DNA of 64,000 bases from Nocardioides sp. QY071. Lineage in GTDB: Bacteria > Actinomycetota > Actinomycetes > Propionibacteriales > Nocardioidaceae. The translations under genes and the position numbers were made by a program. Below, piece after piece: positions 58,394 to 64,000 of this stretch; positions within the stretch are counted from its first letter, which is position 1, and each line of letters opens with the position of its first letter. The DNA lies in NCBI RefSeq assembly GCF_029961765.1, contig NZ_CP124682.1:46681-110680 (forward strand), read 5' to 3'. Under the pieces are notes generated by a model. The model made no database searches and had not been told where the DNA came from. It worked only from the letters and a program-made list of their open reading frames with translations.

Positions 58394-59194
58394 ATGGGAA
58401 TCTTCGCGCGAACCCGCCAGCTCGAGCCGGAGCGGGAGCCGGACTACCTGCAGCACGTGCAGGCGACGGCCGCCAGCCTGGAGCGGGCGCAGCACACCCG
58501 GGACCAGGCGATCGTCGCCGCACGTCGACACCACAAGCTCGCCGACGTCGCGGCCGCGGCCGGGCTGAGCCTCAGTCGCGTGAAGCAGATCGTCGCGCCG
58601 TACGACCGCGCGGGCGTCGGGCCGATGGCCAAGCTGCCGCCGATCACGGAGAACGACCTCAACCTCGAGCGCCGGGACCGCGCTCTCCACGAGGGAGACC
58701 GGGTCCTCGCTCTCAAGGACGTCGTCGACTTCGACCTCGCGGCGCACACCTTCGACTCCGAGCGTGACTTCCTGCTCGCCGATCCCGCCCGCCAAGAGGG
58801 TGGCCGGCCCGACATCGCCTGGGAGCTGTACGACCTCGACCCGACCGAGCGGTGGGTGGCCGTCTACGTCGCGAACACCCGCGAGATCTACGTGTTCCGC
58901 CACGTCGCAGGTGCGAACGAAGGGCCCGGCGTCGACACGACCATGGGCTCGAACTCGGGCCCATGCATCCTCCTGGGCCACCTGCCCACAGACACGATCG
59001 TCGACGCGGCTCTGAACAAGTCCGCCACCAACATCGCCCAAGGACGCCTCGGCGGCCTCGCCTGGCTCTACGGGCGCATCAAGCTCACCAACGCGATCCT
59101 GGCCGCCGCGACCGACCCCTCGCGCCTCTTCATCCGCAACGCCGAAGCCGCCTGGGACTACCTCGCCAACCTCCCCGACTGGGAACGGCCCTGA
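58394..59194 (+). CDS. HTH-containing hypothetical protein, 266 aa
   Basis: The N-terminal third has a helix-turn-helix-like stretch (HHKLADVAAAAGLSLSRVKQIV, by its ends at about 44-66). The rest is an alpha/beta domain (DIAWELYDLDPTERWVAVYVANTREIYVF, GSNSGPCILLGHLPTDTIVDAAL). It starts MGIFARTRQLEPEREPDY downstream of the palindrome. The sensing role of the second domain is unknown. Confidence 0.6.
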   Translation: MGIFARTRQLEPEREPDYLQHVQATAASLERAQHTRDQAIVAARRHHKLADVAAAAGLSLSRVKQIVAPYDRAGVGPMAKLPPITENDLNLERRDRALHEGDRVLALKDVVDFDLAAHTFDSERDFLLADPARQEGGRPDIAWELYDLDPTERWVAVYVANTREIYVFRHVAGANEGPGVDTTMGSNSGPCILLGHLPTDTIVDAALNKSATNIAQGRLGGLAWLYGRIKLTNAILAAATDPSRLFIRNAEAAWDYLANLPDWERP

Positions 59195-59284
59195 TGCGTT
59201 CGCCGGCTGTCGCTGTGGAAAGCCGAACCAGTGTCGGACCCATCAGCCAGACTGTCTCTACCCCTTCGACCACGGAGATCCTCG

Positions 59285-59866
59285 ATGACGAAGCTCAACA
59301 GTGAAGCCCGCCGCACTCTCGCGGCCGAGGGCATCACCGTGCGCGACTGGATCGCCTACGGCGGATGGCTGAAAGAGGTGACCGACGAGGCCGGCGACCG
59401 TCAGTGGGTGCCGGAGACCGAGTGGCGCGGCGACGAGTGCGGCTGCAGCGACGACCGGTGCATCGGCTACCACCACGAGGAGAACGAGGAGTGCGGGTGC
59501 CTCCCGGTGCTCATCGAGAACCGAGCGAAGGACCGCGAGGCCTACGAAATCTGGCAGGACTACCGCGCCGCCGTCGAAGCCAACGACGGTCGCGGCGATC
59601 AGGGCGCCTATGACGCCGCCTGGAGCCGCGCGGAGACCTGGGTGCGCCGCCACTATCCACGCGCGCTGACCTTCTCCCTGGACGCCGTGGTGAAGGGCGA
59701 GCGGGGCATCTCGGTGACCTACCCGCCGTTCCCCGACGGCTCGATCCCCAACTACGTCGGCGCGACCCCCGAGGGCGACGGCTACCGGCAACAGGTGTGG
59801 ACCGAGGGCACCGACCCCAACGGCCACATCAGCCACGAGCGCGCCACGACCATGTTCCGAGGCTAG
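59285..59866 (+). CDS. Cys-rich hypothetical protein, 193 aa
   Basis: The protein contains a zinc-type cluster ECGCSDDRCIGYHHEENEEC followed by GC (about 51-73). An acidic body comes after it, then a short beta-rich end (FSLDAVVKGERGISVTYPPF). I chose ATG 59285, with GGAG upstream, over a GTG at 59231. No family was recognised. It is followed at short distance by two small genes in the same direction. Confidence 0.55.
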   Translation: MTKLNSEARRTLAAEGITVRDWIAYGGWLKEVTDEAGDRQWVPETEWRGDECGCSDDRCIGYHHEENEECGCLPVLIENRAKDREAYEIWQDYRAAVEANDGRGDQGAYDAAWSRAETWVRRHYPRALTFSLDAVVKGERGISVTYPPFPDGSIPNYVGATPEGDGYRQQVWTEGTDPNGHISHERATTMFRG

Positions 59867-59876
59867 GACGGTCACC

Positions 59877-60209
59877 GTGGCGACCGAAGCGAACTATGTT
59901 GCAGGGCTAGCGCTCCGCTGGGCCCGGGTCGACCCGCTCGAGCAGTGGGTCAACGCTGCACCCGAGGGTGGCACCACTCCCCTCGCCGAGACCATCGGGG
60001 AGTACCTGGGATCCCACAACCCCTTCCCTGAGGGCGCCCGCGTCGAGGTACTGCGCCGCGACGGGCACGGCTGGGAATCGGCGCTCGTGGTCGAGCGGAC
60101 CGCCGTGGACGAATGGACGGTCGAGTTCGCCGACGGCGAGCAGGTCTGGCGCGACCACCACGAACTGCGCCCCTACTCCCCCGCCACCGACCAGGACCAG
60201 GAGTCATGA
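59877..60209 (+). CDS. Small protein with barrel-like C-terminus, 110 aa
   Basis: The C-terminal half (GARVEVLRRDGHGWESALVVERT, WTVEFADGEQVWRDHHEL) has the strand pattern of Tudor/SH3-like barrels. GTG start. Its stop overlaps the next start (ATGA). Function unknown. Confidence 0.55.
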   Translation: MATEANYVAGLALRWARVDPLEQWVNAAPEGGTTPLAETIGEYLGSHNPFPEGARVEVLRRDGHGWESALVVERTAVDEWTVEFADGEQVWRDHHELRPYSPATDQDQES

Positions 60210-60418
60210 GCGAGGCTGCTGCGCAGGCCCTCACCCTGTACGCCACGGTGCAGGAGATCCCGCCCGACCACCGCGGCGGCTACACGCTCGGCCGAGACGA
60301 GTTGGTCGTCGAGGACGTCGACTACGACCAGGCGCTGGAGGCCGCGCGCCGCCGCGTCCCCGAAGGGTGGCGGATCATCGCGCTACGGGTCGAGCGCGAA
60401 CCAGTCGCCACGGGTTGA
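60206..60418 (+). CDS. Small hypothetical protein, 70 aa
   Basis: MSEAAAQALTLYATVQEIPP... with YDQALEAARRRVPEGWRIIALRVER. The start overlaps the previous stop (ATGA), and its TGA stop is also the first three bases of bipartite motif copy 6. Function unknown. Confidence 0.6.
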   Translation: MSEAAAQALTLYATVQEIPPDHRGGYTLGRDELVVEDVDYDQALEAARRRVPEGWRIIALRVEREPVATG

Positions 60419-60450
60419 TCGCCCACCGGCCTCCTGTGCACGTAGGTGAC
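60416..60450 (+). promoter_or_regulatory. Bipartite motif copy 6
   Basis: TGATCGC (60416-60422), 20 nt, TAGGTGAC (60443-60450). The next gene starts at 60470. As in copy 2, the first TGA doubles as a stop codon. Confidence 0.8.
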
Positions 60451-60469
60451 CAGGAAGCGAGGTGGACCC

Positions 60470-60814
60470 ATGAGCACTTCCCCAGCCGAGAACCCGGTCC
60501 CCGGCGTCGTCACCTTCACCGCCCGCGGCAACGCCGCCCTCGACCAGCTGGCCGACGCCCTGGCGGCCGAGTGCGACGGCTCCCCCGCGAGCATCGCCGA
60601 CCTCCTCGAGCGGGTCCTGGAAGCCGACATCGCGGACCTGGCCGAGACTCTCAGCGAGACAGCCCACCCGGCCGTCGATGCGCCGGGCCACGACATCGAG
60701 GAGCTCGGCCCAGCCGCAGAGAGCCCTGACGAGGCGGCCCGCCGGCGTCTTGGGGCCCGCGAGCCGGATGCTGCCGGCCGATCGCAGACACGCAGCTTCG
60801 ACGTCGGCCGGTGA
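60470..60814 (+). CDS. Small acidic protein under the bipartite motif, 114 aa
   Basis: The protein has a segment VTFTARGNAALDQLADALAA and a helical stretch ASIADLLERVLEADIADLAETL, then a disordered acidic/basic tail. GAGGTGG precedes the ATG 60470, preferred over 60446, which falls within the motif. The first part could be a ribbon-helix-helix domain (strand then two helices), giving a possible DNA-binding role. Confidence 0.55.
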   Translation: MSTSPAENPVPGVVTFTARGNAALDQLADALAAECDGSPASIADLLERVLEADIADLAETLSETAHPAVDAPGHDIEELGPAAESPDEAARRRLGAREPDAAGRSQTRSFDVGR

Positions 60815-60828
60815 TCCCCCGTCGCGGC

Positions 60829-60869
60829 ATACACTTCGTTACACAAGGCCGCTATGTAACAGAATGTAT
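60829..60869. promoter_or_regulatory. Inverted repeat before the AAA ATPase gene
   Basis: ATACA-N4-GTTACA (60829-60843) and TGTAAC-N4-TGTAT (60855-60869) form a dyad with an 11-nt spacer. It is the most AT-rich stretch in the area and ends 13 bases before the ATG, so an operator overlapping the promoter is likely. Confidence 0.55.
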
Positions 60870-60881
60870 GGGAGACCGCTG

Positions 60882-62168
60882 ATGCTGCCCAACCCCTACG
60901 CCCCGGGCGAGCTCCCACGCGTGCTGGCCGGCCGCGAGCAGCAGCAGGACCGGATCCGAGGCTACCTGAGCCGGATCGGTACCTACGGCGAGATGGGCGG
61001 CCCCCTGCTGGTGTTCCAGGGCCCGCGAGGGGTCGGGAAGACGTCGCTGCTGCGCGAGGCGCAGCGTGACGCCGAGGAGCACGGCTTCATCACCGCGTGG
61101 GTGGCCTGCCGCCGCAACGCACCGTTCCTCCCCGACCTGGTCAGTCGGGTCGGGAAGGCGATCGAGACCGCGGACATCCTGCCCCGGGCCGAGAAGAGCT
61201 CCTGGAAGCTCCGCCTGGAGAGCATCGCCCTGGAGTTCGGGCTGCCGAGCGGGGTGAAGGTGAGCGCGACCGCGGCCGCAGACCGCTCCGGAGCGGACGC
61301 GCACCCGCGCGGGGCCCAGATCTCGGCGATGGAGGACCTGCTGCACGAGACCAGCTCCCAGGTCCGCGCACGCGGTGGCGCCGGACTCGTGGTCTTCGTC
61401 GACGAGCTGCACGCGGCCGCCCGCGATGACCTCGCGGTCCTGCTCAACGCGATGCAGAACCTGGCTGGACGGCGCGAGGACAACCCGCTGGCCATCATCG
61501 GCGCCGGCCTGCCCTCGACTCCGGGAGTCCTGGTCAACGCAGCCACCTTCGGGGAGCGCAGCACCTTCCTCACCCTGCCCCGACTCGAGCCCGCCGCCGC
61601 GGCCGCCGCGGTGGCCGGGCCGGCCACCGAGCTGGGCGTGACCTGGACACCCGCCGCGCTGCAGGCGATCGCGGCCGAGGCCCAAGGATTCCCGTACCTA
61701 CTGCAGGTCCTCGCCCACGCGACGTGGGAGGTGGCCAAGCCCTCGGGAACCGGTGAGGTGCTCGACGTCGGCGAGGTCCAGGCGGGCCTGCCGCTGGCCG
61801 ACGACCAGCTGACCTCCATGTACGCCGCCCGGTGGGCGGCCGCGACCGAGCTGGAGCGGCAGATCATGGCCGTGATGGCGCAGGTCGGCACGCCCACGGT
61901 GACGAGGGCTGAGATCGCCGAGCAGCTCGGCCGACCCACGCAGGCGCTGGGCGTTCCCCGCGAACGGCTGATCGACAAGGGCATCATCGAGCCCGCCGGC
62001 CGCGGCGAGGTGCGATTCACGATGCCCGGCTTCGACCGCTACATCCGGGAGACCCTGGCCGGCGCACCTGCGGACCCCGACCAGGGCACCGGCCAGCTGG
62101 CTGCCGGGCGCCGCCGGCGCGAACTGCCGCCGGCCTCCGATCCCGGCCGCGGCACCCCCCGCCGCTAA
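60882..62168 (+). CDS. AAA ATPase (ORC/CDC6-like AAA_16 type)
   Basis: The 428-residue protein has Walker A FQGPRGVGKTSLL (about 46-58) and Walker B LVVFVDELHAA (about 168-178). The sensor stretch LAIIGAGLPSTP and a winged-helix-like C-terminus (MAVMAQVGTPTVTRAEIAEQLG... VPRERLIDKGIIEPAGRGEVRF) follow. These features fit the AAA_16/ORC-like group found on mobile elements. I chose ATG 60882 with GGGAG upstream. It could act in plasmid maintenance or defence signalling; no effector gene is adjacent. Its stop overlaps the convergent gene. Confidence 0.8.
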   Translation: MLPNPYAPGELPRVLAGREQQQDRIRGYLSRIGTYGEMGGPLLVFQGPRGVGKTSLLREAQRDAEEHGFITAWVACRRNAPFLPDLVSRVGKAIETADILPRAEKSSWKLRLESIALEFGLPSGVKVSATAAADRSGADAHPRGAQISAMEDLLHETSSQVRARGGAGLVVFVDELHAAARDDLAVLLNAMQNLAGRREDNPLAIIGAGLPSTPGVLVNAATFGERSTFLTLPRLEPAAAAAAVAGPATELGVTWTPAALQAIAAEAQGFPYLLQVLAHATWEVAKPSGTGEVLDVGEVQAGLPLADDQLTSMYAARWAAATELERQIMAVMAQVGTPTVTRAEIAEQLGRPTQALGVPRERLIDKGIIEPAGRGEVRFTMPGFDRYIRETLAGAPADPDQGTGQLAAGRRRRELPPASDPGRGTPRR

Positions 62169-62428
62169 AGCTGCCGGCGAGCCTGCCGCCGCAGGACGGC
62201 CTCGAGGTCGGCAACGCCCTCGCCCAGCGGCATCGGGGGCGCGACGTCTGCCAGGTCGTCGAGCAGCTCGTCGACGTCGACGTTCTCCAGCTGCGGTGCG
62301 CTGTAGGCGTTCCACTCCCCGACCGCGTCCGCGAGCCGACGGTAGGCCTCGACGTCGGCCGGAGCGTTGAACCAGGCGGCCGCCGCCATGGCCACGCGTC
62401 GCGCGATCAAGGCCGCCTGGTCGTCCAT
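62165..62428 (-). CDS. Small hypothetical protein, 87 aa
   Basis: MDDQAALIARRVAMAAAAWF... is helical with an acidic end (NVDVDELLDDLADVAPPMP). Stop codons overlap with the convergent ATPase gene. No family was recognised. Confidence 0.5.
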   Translation of the reverse strand: MDDQAALIARRVAMAAAAWFNAPADVEAYRRLADAVGEWNAYSAPQLENVDVDELLDDLADVAPPMPLGEGVADLEAVLRRQARRQL

Positions 62429-62474
62429 GGCCGATCAGTCTCCCGCCCGGACGCGACGGAGGGAACCCCTGCGG

Positions 62475-62483
62475 TTATCCACA
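62475..62483 (+). promoter_or_regulatory. Isolated DnaA-box match
   Basis: TTATCCACA matches the DnaA consensus exactly. It lies in a 143-bp intergenic gap with no further boxes, so it is weak evidence for an origin. Confidence 0.25.
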
Positions 62484-62571
62484 GCCCACGGGCAGCGTCC
62501 GCGCGTTCGCCGGTGAGATCGGCGAGACTCAACGCCAACGAGACCTACCCCCCGGCAGGAAGGGCGCCCTG

Positions 62572-62979
62572 GTGGACGACAACGACGAGCTCGAGGCGAG
62601 CGGGCACGCGACGGCGGCCCGCGAGCACATCTACGGCTTCAACCGCGCCACGATGTGGGAGCGCGACCAGATCCCGGCCGAGACCTCGGATGAGCTGGCG
62701 GAGTTCGCCGACCTCGCGGCCGCGCTCCCCCAAGCGTTCTCGCAGCTGTCGAGCACGCTCGAGCGGGCACTGGCCGACCAGGTGCTCAGCATGGATTCGA
62801 TGACCGACGAATCCGACCCCGCCATGGCGATCGGCGTCGCGCGTCTCCACCTGGAGGAGGCCCGAGGCCTGGCGGTCGACCTCCACAAGCACCTCAACGC
62901 CGCCCGCAACGCCACCGCGCACATCATCAGCCAGGGCGTCGACGACGGGCAGGAGTCGATGCCCTGGGACCGGCCCTGA
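62572..62979 (+). CDS. Hypothetical helical protein, 135 aa
   Basis: The protein reads as a helical bundle (FADLAAALPQAFSQLSSTLERAL, RLHLEEARGLAVDLHKHLNA). GTG start has AGGAAGG nine bases upstream. The C-terminal half resembles the larger coiled-coil protein at 63242. No family was recognised. Confidence 0.55.
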   Translation: MDDNDELEASGHATAAREHIYGFNRATMWERDQIPAETSDELAEFADLAAALPQAFSQLSSTLERALADQVLSMDSMTDESDPAMAIGVARLHLEEARGLAVDLHKHLNAARNATAHIISQGVDDGQESMPWDRP

Positions 62980-63008
62980 CCGGTCGCGGCGAGATTTCTC
63001 GCGCTCGG

Positions 63009-63043
63009 TGATCGCCCGAGCGGGTCGACCTTCCTTTGGTGAC
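63009..63043 (+). promoter_or_regulatory. Bipartite motif copy 7
   Basis: TGATCGC (63009-63015), 20 nt, TTGGTGAC (63036-63043; one mismatch to TAGGTGAC). The next gene starts at 63078. Confidence 0.65.
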
Positions 63044-63077
63044 TGAGAGATGACCCCGGTCCACCAAGGAGCTGCCC

Positions 63078-63245
63078 GTGAGCACGCCCACCGATTCCCC
63101 CGCCGGCGCACCCGACCGTGACCCGGTTCAGGAGGCCCGCGAACACCTCGAGCAGGCCCTGGCCGCGCTCGACCGTCTCCGCGACGCCCTACCCCCGTCG
63201 AGCAGCACGCCCCCGCCCGACACGGGAGGCGGTGAGTCTGCATGA
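63078..63245 (+). CDS. Small protein, 55 aa
   Basis: The frame starts GTG 63078 with AAGGAG upstream (MSTPTDSPAGAPDRDPVQEA...), has one helix (REHLEQALAALDRLRDAL) and a Pro/Ser tail. Its stop overlaps the next ATG (ATGA). It is the first gene after motif copy 7. Function unknown. Confidence 0.6.
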   Translation: MSTPTDSPAGAPDRDPVQEAREHLEQALAALDRLRDALPPSSSTPPPDTGGGESA

Positions 63246-63955
63246 GGACCGACACCGCTCTGCAGGCCGCCGACGCCGTCTTCATGGCCGAGCAGGCCGT
63301 GGGACGTGCCCGCCGGGTCGTCGACGAGCTGCACACCACGATCAACTCCGCGCTCCGGGTGCTCGATGACGCCGAGCTCGACTCGGCCAAGGCCCGGCTC
63401 AGCGACCGCGGTGACTACTACCTCGAGGCCGCCGGCGAGCACCTGAGCCGCCTGCAGCGGCGCTGCAGCGACAACGCAGAGCTGGCCGACGAGCTCACCG
63501 GACACCTGGAGCGGGCATCCCAGGCGATCGCGGACGCCCATGACCTCCTCCGAGACGCCGACACCTCCGACCCCGAGATCGCCAGTGAGGTCGCGCAGCT
63601 CAAGCCGCGCCTCGCCGTGGTGGGCGAGATGATCGACCTGGCCAAGCCGATGGCGCGCCTGACCGCCCAGCACGTCGACAGCGCGCAGCTGGCCGCCCAG
63701 CAGGTGACTCCGCCGTCGCTGCTGGAGCCGGTCACCCTCGAGCGAAGCATCGCCACCGCCGGCAAGGAGCTCGGCCGCGCCGACGAGGACGTGCGCCTGC
63801 TCGAGAACGTCGTCGACCACGCCGCGGCCAACGCCCGGCAGTCGGCCGGGATCGCCAGCGACATCACCGACAACGCCCGCCGGCGTATGGCCGAACAGGG
63901 ACGCGCCCAGGTGCCTCGCCAGGCGTCCCCGGCCGTCGGGGCTCCGGCGCGGTAG
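63242..63955 (+). CDS. Long coiled-coil protein, 237 aa
   Basis: Nearly the whole protein is helical with heptads (QAADAVFMAEQAVGRARRVV, LADELTGHLERASQAIADAH, EEVRLLENVVDHAAAN-like segments). There is no membrane helix or signal. Starts four bases before the upstream stop. A structural or partner-binding role is likely; no family was recognised. Confidence 0.6.
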   Translation: MRTDTALQAADAVFMAEQAVGRARRVVDELHTTINSALRVLDDAELDSAKARLSDRGDYYLEAAGEHLSRLQRRCSDNAELADELTGHLERASQAIADAHDLLRDADTSDPEIASEVAQLKPRLAVVGEMIDLAKPMARLTAQHVDSAQLAAQQVTPPSLLEPVTLERSIATAGKELGRADEDVRLLENVVDHAAANARQSAGIASDITDNARRRMAEQGRAQVPRQASPAVGAPAR

Positions 63956-63971
63956 GCAGGAGCGGACGGGC

Positions 63972-64000
63972 ATGGACCTCGATCAGGGCGGCCGCCAGCT
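63972..64000 (+). CDS. Partial gene at the right edge
   Basis: ATG 63972 (MDLDQGGRQ...) has AGGAGCGG upstream and runs off the window. It would continue the operon of the two preceding genes. Too short to identify. Confidence 0.4.

Noticed and set aside
51841..62483. Replication origin based on two exact DnaA boxes
   Set aside because: The boxes are single and 10 kb apart with no AT-rich repeats, iterons or initiator gene beside them.

Overview
The window is uniformly GC-rich DNA with GTG and TTG starts, many ATGA/GTGA/TGATG gene overlaps and actinobacterial family members (SCO6880-type VirB4 partner, DUF4192, DUF932, actinobacterial DprA). It reads as the conjugative backbone of an actinobacterial plasmid or integrative conjugative element. 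A Nocardioides-like host fits the protein families, but that is inference. No rRNA, tRNA, CRISPR array or recognisable replication initiator was seen.

Layout. Positions 1-6300 form a mobile block: a frameshifted IS110-family transposase, a small hypothetical gene, a TetR-controlled paired SMR efflux operon and two overlapping tyrosine recombinases. A 23-bp direct repeat (315-337 and 6262-6284) flanks the block. Positions 6300-22600 hold a conjugative type IV secretion cluster: a sigma-like regulator, a ParA/MinD-like protein, a pilin-sized protein, two VirB8-like proteins, a VirB6-like protein, an SCO6880-type protein, a VirB4 ATPase, an unusual 1039-residue five-domain secreted hydrolase and a VirD4/TraG coupling protein. 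Positions 22700-30210 are accessory: a second recombinase pair, an IS1380-family insertion, a secreted metalloprotease gene broken by an in-frame TGA, a lipoprotein and a peptidase remnant. Positions 30262-36735 are a complete type I restriction-modification operon with a small HTH gene. Positions 36885-43980 hold a very large MobF relaxase-helicase with a C-terminal TOPRIM (primase-like) region, and divergent from it a coiled-coil gene and an HNH nuclease gene; the likely oriT lies between. Positions 44042-52653 are plasmid-housekeeping genes (DUF932, ParB-like, SSB, DUF4192, DprA). Positions 52728-64000 are small accessory operons with several nuclease-like proteins (PD-(D/E)XK, GIY-YIG, CoiA-like, DUF3883-like), regulators and an AAA ATPase.

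The signal that ties the element together is a bipartite sequence, TGATCGC - exactly 20 nt - TAGGTGAC. Seven copies were found, each just upstream of a backbone gene or operon: the first T4SS operon, the coupling-protein operon, the relaxase, its divergent neighbour, the ssb operon and two late operons. Five copies match exactly and two carry one mismatch in the second half. This looks like an element-specific promoter or operator class, and the sigma-like protein at 6473-7426 is the obvious candidate to read it. A second shared module, TTGTGTCGGCCG placed exactly 32 nt before the start codon, precedes two nuclease-like genes and fits leaderless promoters.
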